Assembly (NCBI GenBank): GCA_012103455.1 | Contig: WLWT01000003.1 | Location: forward strand, 248,001 to 312,000 | Direction: 5' to 3' | DNA length: 64,000 nt | From: Gammaproteobacteria bacterium | GTDB lineage: Bacteria; Pseudomonadota; Gammaproteobacteria; HK1 | Part shown: positions 26,755 to 35,623 of the stretch, piece after piece | Layout of the letters: every line of letters begins with the position of its first letter | Numbering within the stretch: position 1 is the stretch's first letter | The notes under the pieces: generated by a model | What the model was told of the DNA's origin: nothing | What the model saw: the letters and a program-made list of their open reading frames with translations, nothing else | Databases searched by the model: none | Program-made: the position numbers and the translations under genes

Positions 26755-27207
26755 CGGAGAATCTTATAGCGGGCGTAAGAAAACGTCGTCCACATCGAGA
26801 AGCGGGCGAGGGTGCTGCTGCCGCCGCGTACCCATTCCCTGGCGACATTGGCGCCGGGATGAGCGGCGCACTGGATGTAAGCACCGAATTGCAAGATATC
26901 GGAATCCAATCCCGCCGCTATCCGGGCTTTCCTGGCCACTTCTATACCCCACGCCAAGCGCTCCGGCTCGGCACCAAGAGCCAGCACCACTGTGTCGGCA
27001 TGGCGGGCGGCGATGCCGGTGACGCGCGGTCCACTGGCCACCACCTCCACCGGCACCTTGGGTATCCACCTCCTGCAAGCCGTCCCAGCCGGCGGCCTCG
27101 GCGTGCTGCGCTGCTTTCATCAGCGCCCGTGGAGCGGCTACGTCCAGGGTCCGAAATTCCGCCAGCGCCGTCGTTCTATACTCTTTTCGCCGAATTAGGC
27201 GGCTCAT
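26755..27207 (-). pseudogene. Luciferase-like (LLM) flavoprotein remnant
   Basis: On the reverse strand an N-terminal-like segment (LAEFRTLDVAAPRALMKAAQ, HAEAAGWDG) is joined by a deletion and frame change near 27065 to a central segment of an LLM oxidoreductase (KVPVEVVASGPRVTGIAARH, ADTVVLALGAEPERLAWGIE, FGAYIQCAAHPGANVAREWV, GGSSTLARFSMW). The C-terminal third is missing. The pieces are collinear with the family, so this is a deleted gene. Confidence 0.8.
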
Positions 27208-27326
27208 TACCGCGGCGCACCGGCGCGTGGCAAATAGTCCCCAAACCCGGCACGTGTATCCGGCACGTGTATCCGGCTATGGGTCCCTTGTACTATGAAC
27301 CGTTCGCCGTCTTGGAGCTTTCGCGC

Positions 27327-29087
27327 ATGGGTACCCCAGCCGCCTCAAAGCCGACCCCGCTAGACCCCGTCACCTTGGCGGTCTTGCAAGGACGCTTGGA
27401 GCAGATCGCCGATGAAATGGACGCAACCCTGTTCCGCAGCGCCTTCAACCCCATTATCGCCGAGGCCCACGATGCCAGTCACGGCCTCTACGACGCGCTC
27501 ACTGGCGATACGCTGATTCAAGGCAAATCGGGCCTGCCCATTTTCGTTGGTGTCATGGCTTTCGCGGTCAAAGCGGTGATCGACAAAGCCCGCGCCGAAG
27601 GTGGTCCCAACCCTGGCGATATCTACATCTTCAACGACGCCTGGGACGGCGGTACCCATCTTTCCGACTTCAAGCTGGTAAAGCCCGTATTCAGGGGCGG
27701 CGCGCTCAACTGTTATCTGGCTTCGGTCGGCCATTGGCATGACGTGGGCGGCAACGTACCCGGTAACTACAACCCGGTGGCCACCGAGAGCTTTCAGGAG
27801 GGCATGGTGATCCCACCGGTTAAATTATTCGAGAACGGCGAGCTGCGCCAGGACATCGTCGCTATCATGCAGGCAAACTCGCGCCTGCCGGGCTCGCTCT
27901 ACGGCGATCTGAACGGTCAGATCAACGCTTTGGAGTTGGGCGAGGCGCGCCTCAACGCCCTGCTGGACGAGTACGGCGACGCCCTGGTCGCCAACGCCAT
28001 GAAAGAGCTACGCGAGCGCGCCGCCAACGTCATGCAGGGTCTGGTGGCGGATTTGCCGGACGGCGTCTTCAGCGCCGAGGACTGGCTGGACAACGACGGT
28101 ATCACGGATGAACCGCTGGCCGTGGCCCTGGATCTACAGGTGCAGGGCGATACCTTGACCCTCGATTTCTCGCGCACGGCGATGGCCTGCGCAGGACCGG
28201 TGAACATCTCCAAATCCACCGCTATCGCCGCCTGTTATGTAGCGTTAAAACACGTCTTCACCGATGTGCCCGCCAATGCCGGGGTGCTCGATCCGGTGGC
28301 TTTCGTCATCGCCGACGGCAGCTTGCTGGACGCCCGTCCACCGCGCCCGGTGGGCGGCTACACGGAGACGATTTTGCGCCTTATCGACGTGGTGTTCGTG
28401 GCCTTGTCCAAAGCCGCGCCCGAGCGGGTCAACGGCTGTGCTTACGGCACCATCAACGCCTTATCCATCGCCGGTTACCGGGGTGACGGCAGCCGTTGGG
28501 TCATGTTTTCGTTCTTCGGCGGCGGCCATGGTGGCCACCCCGCCGGCGACGGTCTCAACCACGGCAATGCGCCCATTTCCATGGCCACGATGCCGCCGCT
28601 AGAGATCCTGGAAGCCGCCTATCCCGTGCGCTTCACGCAATGGGCGCTGCGCCAGGACAGCGCCGGACCCGGCCAGCACCGGGGCGGTTGCGGCGCCGTT
28701 TACGAGCTTGAGTTGCTCGCACGCGAGGCCACCGGCTTCCTGTTCGGAGAACGGGGTAAATACGCCCCGCCCGGTGTCGCTGGCGGTGCGGGCGGCGCGC
28801 TCAACAGATTCACCTATCCAACCGCGGCGGGTGGGCAGAACCCACCCATGGTCTCGAAGATGGTCGATATCCAACTGCAACGCGGCCAGCGGCTGCGGCT
28901 GGAAACGCCGGGCGGTGGCGGCTACGGGCCGGCCCACCGCCGCGACGCCGAGGCCGTGGCCGACGATGTACGCCTCGGCTATGTGTCCGCCGCAGTGGCG
29001 CGTATTGCTTACCGCTGCGTCATCGCCGCCGATGGCACTTTAGATGCAGTAGAAACCAAGCGACTACGTGCCGAGACCGCTCCATGA
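27327..29087 (+). CDS. Hydantoinase/oxoprolinase B subunit
   Basis: This HyuB-type subunit works with HyuA in ATP-dependent opening of cyclic imides or lactams (5-oxoproline, N-methylhydantoin and relatives) or in acetone-type carboxylation. The start at ATG 27327 gives 586 residues and matches the family N-terminus LDPVTLAVLQGRLEQIADEM. Further blocks are IFNDAWDGGTHLSDFKL, GHWHDVGGNVPG, PVGGYTETILR, GGGHGGHPAGDG and the C-terminal RLETPGGGGYGPAHRRD. The frame is open upstream to 26859 but without homology. It is coupled to the next gene by a 4-bp ATGA overlap. The substrate is not predictable. Confidence 0.92.
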   Translation: MGTPAASKPTPLDPVTLAVLQGRLEQIADEMDATLFRSAFNPIIAEAHDASHGLYDALTGDTLIQGKSGLPIFVGVMAFAVKAVIDKARAEGGPNPGDIYIFNDAWDGGTHLSDFKLVKPVFRGGALNCYLASVGHWHDVGGNVPGNYNPVATESFQEGMVIPPVKLFENGELRQDIVAIMQANSRLPGSLYGDLNGQINALELGEARLNALLDEYGDALVANAMKELRERAANVMQGLVADLPDGVFSAEDWLDNDGITDEPLAVALDLQVQGDTLTLDFSRTAMACAGPVNISKSTAIAACYVALKHVFTDVPANAGVLDPVAFVIADGSLLDARPPRPVGGYTETILRLIDVVFVALSKAAPERVNGCAYGTINALSIAGYRGDGSRWVMFSFFGGGHGGHPAGDGLNHGNAPISMATMPPLEILEAAYPVRFTQWALRQDSAGPGQHRGGCGAVYELELLAREATGFLFGERGKYAPPGVAGGAGGALNRFTYPTAAGGQNPPMVSKMVDIQLQRGQRLRLETPGGGGYGPAHRRDAEAVADDVRLGYVSAAVARIAYRCVIAADGTLDAVETKRLRAETAP

Positions 29088-31177
29088 GTGCCACACCGGC
29101 GACACCAGACACCGTGGACATGGCCGGTGCCGTGGTAGGCATCGACGTGGGTGGCACCTTCACCGACTTGTTCGCTCTCAGCCCCAGCGGCCTCATCACG
29201 GCGAAAGTACCGAGCACCCGCAAAGACCCGTCACACGGCATCCGCGCCGCCATCGCCAGCGCGTATCCCGACGCCGAACAAGTCAGCACCATCGTGCACG
29301 GCACCACCGTCGCCACCAACGCGCTGTTGGAGCGCAGCGGCGCCCGCACCGGGGTCATCACCACTCGAGGCTTTAAAGATGTCCTCGAAATGCGCCGCCG
29401 CGACCGGCCCCGAACCTGGGGACTGCGGGGCCGATTCGAACCGCTTATTCCGCGCGATCTGCGCTTGGAAGTAGACGAACGGGTGTTGGCCGACGGCACG
29501 GTACTGACCCGCGTTGACGGCCAAGCCATCGAAGCCGCCTGCCGCGAGTTATTAGGCCGCGGTGCCCAATCACTGTGCATTTTCTTCATCAACGCCTACG
29601 CCAATCCCATCAACGAGACCCAGGCGCTAGCGGCAGCGCGCAAAGTCTGGCCCAACCAACACATCACCGTTGCCAGTGACATGCTGCCCGAGATCCGCGA
29701 GTTCGAGCGTGCCTCCACGGCCTCGTTAAACGCCTATCTTCAACCGCTCATCGGCGATTACCTGGAGCGCCTGGACAACGGCTTGGCGCGGGCCGGTTTC
29801 GGCGGCTCATTGCTGGTGGTGCAGTCCAATGGCGGCATCATGAGCGCAAAGACGGCACGGGCGCTGCCCGTGCGCACGGCTCTTTCAGGTCCCGCCGCTG
29901 GCGTCATCGCGGCGGCCAAAATCGCTCAAGCCGCCGGCCAGCCCAACATCGTCACCTGCGATATGGGCGGCACCAGCTTCGATGTGGCGCTGGTGGTGGA
30001 CGGCAAGACGGCGCTCACGGCACAGACGGCGGTGGCTTTCGGCATGGTCATTCGCAGCCCCATGGTGGAAGTCACCACCATCGGTGCCGGTGGCGGCTCC
30101 ATCGCCGCCATCGATCGCTCCGGGCTGCTCCAGGTAGGCCCGCAGAGCGCCGGCTCGGAGCCGGGACCGGCCTGCTATGGCGCCGGCAATACCCGCCCCA
30201 CCGTCACCGACGCAAACCTCGTTCTCGGGCGCATCAATGCAGCGCGCCCCATGGGCGGCAAGATGCGCGCGCTGGATAGTGAGGCAGCCACCGCGGCCAT
30301 CGACACGCACATAGGACAACCGCTCGGGTTGAACACCGTCGCCGCCGCCGAGGCGATAGTGCGGGTCGCCAATGCGCGCATGGCCGGTGCCATCCGGCTA
30401 GTGTCCATCGAGCGGGGCCATGATCCGGCTCGATTCGCCGCCATGCTCTTCGGCGGTGCCGGCGCTTTGCACGTGGGTGCGCTCATCAAGGAAGTGGGAC
30501 TGGCCAAGGCGTTGGTACCGCGCTTTCCGGGGGTCAATAGCGCGCTGGGTTGCGTGCTGGCGGATATGCGCCACGACCGCGTGCACACGCTGAATGCCCC
30601 GCTTGATTCATTGTGCTTGGACCTCCTACGCCGGCGCATGGAGTACCTGGCGGAGGAGGGACGCCAGTTGGTCCTTGCGGCTGGAACGCCGTTTGAACGC
30701 TTAGATGTCGAGTATGAGCTGGACATGCTGTACACGGGACAAACGCACACCATCGCCGTCCCGCTGGCGCTCACCGCCGCAGCACTACCCACACTGGATG
30801 CAGCGTTCATAGAGCGGGCCTTCGAGAAGGCCTACCTGAACGCTTACGGACGCCTGTTGGAGGGCTTGCCCCTGCGGGTGATCAACCTGCGGGTGGCGGT
30901 CATAGGCCGGCGGCCGCAACTGGACTTGAGCGTGCTGGCGCCACCGCCCGGTGCCACCGTAGCGGCGGCCGAGCGTGGCGTGCGGCAAGTATGGGATGCG
31001 GGACGTTGGCGTGAAGCACGGGTTTACGACCGGCTGGCACTGCCCGCCGGTGCCGGTATTCAAGGACCCGCTCTGTTCGAGCAAGACGACGCTACCGTTT
31101 TCTTGGAACACGACTTGAGTGCCATGGTGGACGCCATGGGCAATTTGATCATCCAGCACCATACGCAGGCACACTAA
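29084..31177 (+). CDS. Hydantoinase/oxoprolinase A subunit
   Basis: This 697-residue HyuA-type ATPase subunit activates the substrate by phosphorylation. The ATP-binding AVVGIDVGGTFTDLFAL lies near residue 16, HGTTVATNALLERSG near 70, ALSGPAAGVIAAAKIA near 266, CDMGGTSFDVALV near 289, TIGAGGGSIAAID near 330 and GSEPGPACYGAG near 357. It is intact over its full length, unlike the paralogue at 7.9-9.6 kb. It overlaps the B subunit by 4 bases and is followed four bases later by a flavoprotein gene, so the three genes form one operon. Confidence 0.93.
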   Translation: MSATPATPDTVDMAGAVVGIDVGGTFTDLFALSPSGLITAKVPSTRKDPSHGIRAAIASAYPDAEQVSTIVHGTTVATNALLERSGARTGVITTRGFKDVLEMRRRDRPRTWGLRGRFEPLIPRDLRLEVDERVLADGTVLTRVDGQAIEAACRELLGRGAQSLCIFFINAYANPINETQALAAARKVWPNQHITVASDMLPEIREFERASTASLNAYLQPLIGDYLERLDNGLARAGFGGSLLVVQSNGGIMSAKTARALPVRTALSGPAAGVIAAAKIAQAAGQPNIVTCDMGGTSFDVALVVDGKTALTAQTAVAFGMVIRSPMVEVTTIGAGGGSIAAIDRSGLLQVGPQSAGSEPGPACYGAGNTRPTVTDANLVLGRINAARPMGGKMRALDSEAATAAIDTHIGQPLGLNTVAAAEAIVRVANARMAGAIRLVSIERGHDPARFAAMLFGGAGALHVGALIKEVGLAKALVPRFPGVNSALGCVLADMRHDRVHTLNAPLDSLCLDLLRRRMEYLAEEGRQLVLAAGTPFERLDVEYELDMLYTGQTHTIAVPLALTAAALPTLDAAFIERAFEKAYLNAYGRLLEGLPLRVINLRVAVIGRRPQLDLSVLAPPPGATVAAAERGVRQVWDAGRWREARVYDRLALPAGAGIQGPALFEQDDATVFLEHDLSAMVDAMGNLIIQHHTQAH

Positions 31178-31181
31178 CCTC

Positions 31182-32606
31182 GTGGCCACCGTCAAGCCCG
31201 CTGCCGGACAGTATTTCACCGCCAGCGTACCGGTCCTGATCGTGGGTGCGGGCGCCTGCGGCTTGACCGCCGCCCTGGCCTGCCGGGACGCCGGCGTGGA
31301 GGTGGTGCTACTGGAGCGGGACAGCCTTGCGACCGGCTCCACCTCGCTGTCATCGGGCATGATCCCGGCCTGCCGTACGGCGCAACAAGCACATGCCGGA
31401 GTCGAGGATTGCGTCGCCTTGATGATGGCCGATATCAACAAAAAATGCGCCAATCAAGCACCAGCCGAACTGGTTGAAGCCATCTGCGCCCAGTCCGGCC
31501 CAACCATCGGCTGGCTCACCGAAGAGCACGGCATCGCTCTGCAATTGGTGAACGATTTTCTCTATCCGGGGCACAGCGTGGCCCGCATGCATGCGCCGGC
31601 CTCCCGCGCTGGCGCCGATCTGCAAGCGGCGTTGCTGCAAGCCAGCGAACGCAGCGGTGCCACCCTCATGACTGATGCGTGGGTCACCACCTTATTCGTG
31701 GCTGAGGAGGGCACCGTCAAAGGCGTGCGCATCGCACGGCCCGATGGCACAGGCGAGGCCATCGGCTGCGGCGCGCTCATCCTCGCCTGCAACGGTTTTG
31801 GCGGTAATCCGGCCATGGTGGCGCAATACATCCCCGCGATGGCCGGCGCCGAGTACTTCGGCCATAGGGGCAATCAGGGCGAGGCAGTGCAATGGGGTCA
31901 TGCCCTAGGCGCCGCCACCCGCTGCATGGGCGCTTATCAGGGACACGGCTCGGTGGCCACGCCCCATCAAATCCTGGTGACGTGGGCCTTGATGATGGAG
32001 GGCGGCATTCAGGTCAACGCCCACGGGGAAAGATTTTCCAACGAGCACGATGGTTACTCAGAGCAGGCGGTCAGAGTGCTAGACCAACCGGGCGGCATCG
32101 CCTGGTGCGTGTACGACGGGCGCCGGCACCAGCTAGGTGGACAATTCGAGGATTACCGAAGCGCCTGCGAGCGCGGCGCGGTGCTCCAAGCCGCTGATAC
32201 GGAACGTCTGGCAGCGCAAATGGCGGTTCCCCACGCGGCGCTGGCGGCAAGCATCGCCATGACCCAGGGCGAGAGACGCTGCCCCTTTGGCCGCAGCTTC
32301 ACCGCGCCGGCACTGGCGGCGCCTTACCACGCCATTAAAGTCACCGGCGCCCTGCTTCACACCCAGGGCGGCCTCGCTGTTAGCACGAAGGGACAGGTGT
32401 TAACGGACACCGGTAAGCCGTTGCCAAATCTCTACGCCGGGGGAGGTGCCGCCGGCGGACTATCCGGCGAGCATGTATGGGGTTATCTGTCCGGCAATGG
32501 TCTGTTGAGTGCCGTCGTCCTCGGCCGCATTGCCGGCCAAGCTGCAGCCTACAAGCAATGCTCTGAGAGCCAGCTACATACCGTCCGGATGATGCAGCGG
32601 GGGTAG
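31182..32606 (+). CDS. FAD-dependent oxidoreductase (fumarate reductase-like)
   Basis: This 474-residue protein has a Rossmann FAD-binding start (VLIVGAGACGLTAALACRDA) and the LYAGGGAAGGLSGEHVWGYL C-terminal FAD loop of the succinate dehydrogenase/fumarate reductase and 3-ketosteroid dehydrogenase flavoprotein superfamily. Such enzymes insert or reduce a carbon-carbon double bond. It is third in the hyuB-hyuA operon after a four-base gap, so it probably acts on the same substrate or on the ring-opened product; that is inference. It starts with GTG. No signal peptide is present. Confidence 0.88.
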   Translation: MATVKPAAGQYFTASVPVLIVGAGACGLTAALACRDAGVEVVLLERDSLATGSTSLSSGMIPACRTAQQAHAGVEDCVALMMADINKKCANQAPAELVEAICAQSGPTIGWLTEEHGIALQLVNDFLYPGHSVARMHAPASRAGADLQAALLQASERSGATLMTDAWVTTLFVAEEGTVKGVRIARPDGTGEAIGCGALILACNGFGGNPAMVAQYIPAMAGAEYFGHRGNQGEAVQWGHALGAATRCMGAYQGHGSVATPHQILVTWALMMEGGIQVNAHGERFSNEHDGYSEQAVRVLDQPGGIAWCVYDGRRHQLGGQFEDYRSACERGAVLQAADTERLAAQMAVPHAALAASIAMTQGERRCPFGRSFTAPALAAPYHAIKVTGALLHTQGGLAVSTKGQVLTDTGKPLPNLYAGGGAAGGLSGEHVWGYLSGNGLLSAVVLGRIAGQAAAYKQCSESQLHTVRMMQRG

Positions 32607-32899
32607 CGCCGGGGTCACTGGCTGCGCCCGCCTGTGGGTGGTGCGCCCGCCGGTAGCCGCAACTCCGCCAGCAACGCTTGCGTTACCTCGAATAGCTCAT
32701 CCTTGGTAATTCGGCCCAGGCTATGGACCCGCCCACAAGAACGATACATCGCAGCAGGCCGCCGATAAGACGTATACGCAACGGCCCGTAAAACATGGCA
32801 CCCTGCCCTCATCAACATGCACGCCACGGAACTAGTGGGGTATCGCACCTACAAGCCACCCTCGGGCAACCGCCGAAGCCTGCATAGACCTCCAAGATC
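32607..32899. other. Gap with weak small frame on the minus strand
   Basis: A reverse-strand frame at 32615-32848 ends in GRITKDELFEVTQALLAEL, which faintly recalls the last helix of MazF/PemK toxins, but its first half shows no MazF sequence. I treat it as unproven or a remnant. No terminator is obvious. Confidence 0.3.
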
Positions 32900-33133
32900 A
32901 TGAGCGAACCCGAAGACACCGATCCCATCGCCATAGACACCGGCGATCTATCAGCCGCCGCGCTTCGTGGGGTAGCGGAATCCTTCGTACTGCGTGAAGG
33001 TACGGACTACGGGGAAATAGAACTCAGTTTCGATGAAAAAGTCGCCAACCTGCTACAGCTCCTGGAAAGCGGGGAGGCCCGAGTCGTATTCGATCCCGGT
33101 ACGGAGACGGTCACGGTGGTCATGGTCCCTTGA
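32900..33133 (+). CDS. YheU family protein (UPF0270)
   Basis: This 77-residue cytosolic protein carries the YheU core: LRGVAESFVLREGTDYGE, then FDEKVANLLQLLESGEARVV and a short beta C-terminus. The family is confined to gammaproteobacteria and has no established function. The N-terminal 15 residues are more acidic than in E. coli YheU. It lies 57 bases before the SDR gene on the same strand. Confidence 0.85.
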   Translation: MSEPEDTDPIAIDTGDLSAAALRGVAESFVLREGTDYGEIELSFDEKVANLLQLLESGEARVVFDPGTETVTVVMVP

Positions 33134-33190
33134 GGGCGACACCGCGGCGCTCGACGACTTTCAAAAGCAATCAGTTAGAGGAGACAGATC

Positions 33191-34117
33191 ATGCACTTGG
33201 ACGGTAGATCCGCCATCGTGACCGGCGCGGGCCGAGGTATAGGCAAGGAAATCGCGCTGGAACTGGCCCGCCACGGCGCCGAGGTCGTGGTCAATGATCT
33301 AGGCGCGGACCGGGGCGGTGCCGGTACCGACAACGGACCGGACGATGAAGTCGTGGCTGCAATCCAGGCAGCCGGTGGGACCGCCATGGCGGCTTATTGC
33401 TCGGTCGCCTCCTACGATGAGGTAGGGCGCATGGTGGCGGCCTGCGCCGAGGCCTACGGCAGTGTGGACATAGTGGTCAATGTGGCCGGCATGCTGCGCG
33501 AGCGGATGGTCTGGAATATGACCGAGGATGACTGGGACGCGGTCATTTCCGTGCACTTAAAAGGCCACTTCAACGTCTGTCATCACGCCGCCAAGTTGAT
33601 GCGCACCGCCCGCCATGGCCGCATCATCAACTTTTCCTCCGATGCTTTCAAAGGCTCCGTGGGACAGTGCAATTATTCGGCGGCGAAGGCAGGCATCATC
33701 GGCCTGACCCGCTCCTTGGCCCGCGAACTCGGCCGCTACGGCGTCACCGCCAACGCCATGTGTCCGCTGGCCGCCACCCGCATGACGGTCAACGACAAGG
33801 TCATCGAGGGGATGAAGCGGCGCCTAGACAACGCTTTGATCAGCCAGGCGCAGTACGACAACTTCATGGCCATGCCCGGACCGGAATTCGTTGCGCCGAT
33901 GGTGGCTTATCTGGCCACGGACGCGGCGGCGGACGTCAATGGGCAGGTATTCCATGCCGAACGTGGCCGCATCCATACTTATTTCTACGGCGAGGAGGCC
34001 CGCTCCATACACAAGCAGACCGACGGCGGCTTGTTCGACTTGGACGAACTGCTGCAATGGGTGCCGAACACATTGATGTCAGGGATCCCCAACATCGCGC
34101 CTAAGCAGGACGCTTAA
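33191..34117 (+). CDS. SDR family NAD(P)-dependent oxidoreductase
   Basis: This 308-residue short-chain dehydrogenase has the cofactor motif TGAGRGIG near residue 12 and the catalytic Ser (INFSSDAFKG) with Tyr-x3-Lys (YSAAKAG) near residues 160-170. AGAGGAG precedes the ATG. The protein is about 50 residues longer than the classical ~250, with a C-terminal tail (YFYGEEARSIHKQTDGGLFD) like those of the SDRs related to peroxisomal hydroxyacyl-CoA dehydrogenases. The substrate is unknown. A mobile element lies 37 bases downstream. Confidence 0.9.
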   Translation: MHLDGRSAIVTGAGRGIGKEIALELARHGAEVVVNDLGADRGGAGTDNGPDDEVVAAIQAAGGTAMAAYCSVASYDEVGRMVAACAEAYGSVDIVVNVAGMLRERMVWNMTEDDWDAVISVHLKGHFNVCHHAAKLMRTARHGRIINFSSDAFKGSVGQCNYSAAKAGIIGLTRSLARELGRYGVTANAMCPLAATRMTVNDKVIEGMKRRLDNALISQAQYDNFMAMPGPEFVAPMVAYLATDAAADVNGQVFHAERGRIHTYFYGEEARSIHKQTDGGLFDLDELLQWVPNTLMSGIPNIAPKQDA

Positions 34118-34154
34118 GATACGTGGCCTATCAGTGCTGGCGATGAGTAGAAGT

Positions 34155-34311
34155 GGGCACCTCTAAAAATGCACTTTTTCCGCGATTGCGGCGTCAGCGC
34201 CGTGCTCGAATCCTCATGTATCACCTTATACACTGCGGTTCTGCATACACTGCGGTTCTGCGCGCGGTGCTTCCTTGCACTCACGAAAAAATGACTATTT
34301 TTAGCAGGCGC
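34155..34311 (+). mobile_element. MITE-like element, copy 6 (157 bp)
   Basis: Same family, with a perfect 4-bp target duplication AAGT on both sides. It is longer than the others because a 17-bp stretch (ATACACTGCGGTTCTGC) is duplicated in tandem at 34228-34261. It sits between the SDR gene and the convergent HlyU gene. Confidence 0.9.
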
Positions 34312-34322
34312 CCAAGTGCAGA

Positions 34323-34610
34323 TCAAGGCGACTCGAACATACGGTCGCCTTGCTCTTTTATGATCCGCTCCGCTTTTTGCACTGTGGCACTGACTGTGTC
34401 GTCAATGCTGAAATAAACATCGGCGCGCACAAAACGAAACTCCTTGTGTTCGCCGTCTATATGGCGCGATATGAGCCCTTCGACCCGCCAACCGTTGGCT
34501 TCTTTGCGTGGCACGGGCGTGATGGTGTAGTCACCACAGTGCACCGGCTGTGCCGTATGTACCGCCGCGGCGCCACCACCGGCAAACAATTTTTTTAACA
34601 ATCCAAACAC
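34323..34610 (-). CDS. HlyU family protein
   Basis: This 95-residue small protein of the HlyU family has the N-terminal FGLLKKLFAGG, then YTITPVPRKEANGWRVEGLI and VRADVYFSIDDTVSATVQKA ending in ERIIKEQGD. The family is named for a Vibrio haemolysin regulator but is distinct from the ArsR-type HlyU; its role in most bacteria is unknown. It stands alone, divergent from the P-loop gene and close to the mobile element at its 3' end. Confidence 0.85.
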   Translation of the reverse strand: MFGLLKKLFAGGGAAAVHTAQPVHCGDYTITPVPRKEANGWRVEGLISRHIDGEHKEFRFVRADVYFSIDDTVSATVQKAERIIKEQGDRMFESP

Positions 34611-34768
34611 CGCTTCAATCCCCTATCGCGATAAAGCACCCCTGTGCACAAAACATCCACCCAACCGAGGCGAGCCAGAATAAAACTGCGCAGGCGTCGA
34701 ATTGATGATTGTGCGAAGCCCCCGTTGGCCGCGAAAATGCTCCCTCCCGACGCGAGCGAGTGCCTATC

Positions 34769-35623
34769 ATGCAAATGGACCGAGACCAATTCCTAAGCTG
34801 GTCCAACAAAGCGGTCAGCTTGCTCGGAATGTCCGGCGTAGGCAAGACAACGCTGGCCAACCGGCTACCGAAGTCCGACTGGTTTCACTATTCGGCAGAT
34901 TACCGCATCGGCACCAAATATCTGGAAGAGCCGATCCTGGATAACATCAAGCGCCAGGCCATGCAGGTGGGTTTTTTGCGTGATCTGCTGCGCTCCGACA
35001 GTATTTATATTTGCAGCAATATCACCGTGCACAATCTGGAGCCACTCTCCACCTTCCTCGGCAAAGTAGGCGCGGTGCAAAACGGCGGCCTCAGCGTGGA
35101 GGAGTTCCGCCGCCGCCAACGCTTGCACCGCAACGCCGAGATCGGCGCCACCCGCGATGCGGTCGAATTCATCGACAAGGGCCAGACCCTCTATGGTTAC
35201 TCGCATTTTATCGCCGACACCAGCGGCAGTATCTGCGAACTGGATGACCCGCAAACCATCGAGTTGTTGGCCCGGCACTCGCTGCTCATCTACATCGCCG
35301 CAGATGATGAAATGCAAGCGGAACTCATCCGGCGCGCGGTGGCTGCGCCTAAGCCGCTTTATTATCAGGAGCAGTTCTTCGACCAGCACTTGCTCAGATA
35401 TTTGGATAACAACAATTTGGCCTGCGCCGCGCAGATGGATCCCGATCACTTCGTGCAGTGGATTTTTCCGTTCTTGGTGGAGCACCGCCGGCCTCGTTAC
35501 CAGTGGATAGCCAACCGCTACGGCTATACCGTCAGCGCCGCAGATGTCGCCAGTGTGCGCGACGAGACGGATTTCCTGGAATTGGTCGCCACCGCCTTAA
35601 GCCGCAGTAGGAATGCAGCCTGA
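34769..35623 (+). CDS. P-loop ATPase-like protein upstream of metA
   Basis: This 284-residue protein has a Walker A motif, LLGMSGVGKTTLANRL, near residue 18, like nucleotide/shikimate-kinase folds. The rest (HYSADYRIGTKYLEEPI, HFIADTSGSICELDD, YQEQFFDQHLLRYLDNN) has no family I can name. I use ATG 34769 because the frame upstream lacks conservation. Its stop codon overlaps the metA start by one base (TGATG), so the two are translationally coupled, suggesting a role tied to methionine biosynthesis; that is inference from position only. Confidence 0.8.
   Translation: MQMDRDQFLSWSNKAVSLLGMSGVGKTTLANRLPKSDWFHYSADYRIGTKYLEEPILDNIKRQAMQVGFLRDLLRSDSIYICSNITVHNLEPLSTFLGKVGAVQNGGLSVEEFRRRQRLHRNAEIGATRDAVEFIDKGQTLYGYSHFIADTSGSICELDDPQTIELLARHSLLIYIAADDEMQAELIRRAVAAPKPLYYQEQFFDQHLLRYLDNNNLACAAQMDPDHFVQWIFPFLVEHRRPRYQWIANRYGYTVSAADVASVRDETDFLELVATALSRSRNAA

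Noticed and set aside
32615..32848. Possible MazF/PemK-like small gene
   Set aside because: Only the last helix-like segment is suggestive; the N-terminal half lacks any MazF feature and the start is arbitrary.
34153..34416. Frames such as SKNALFPRLRRQRRARILRY inside copies 5, 6 and 8
   Set aside because: The same sequence in the other reading direction of the element; not a transposase and too short to be a gene.
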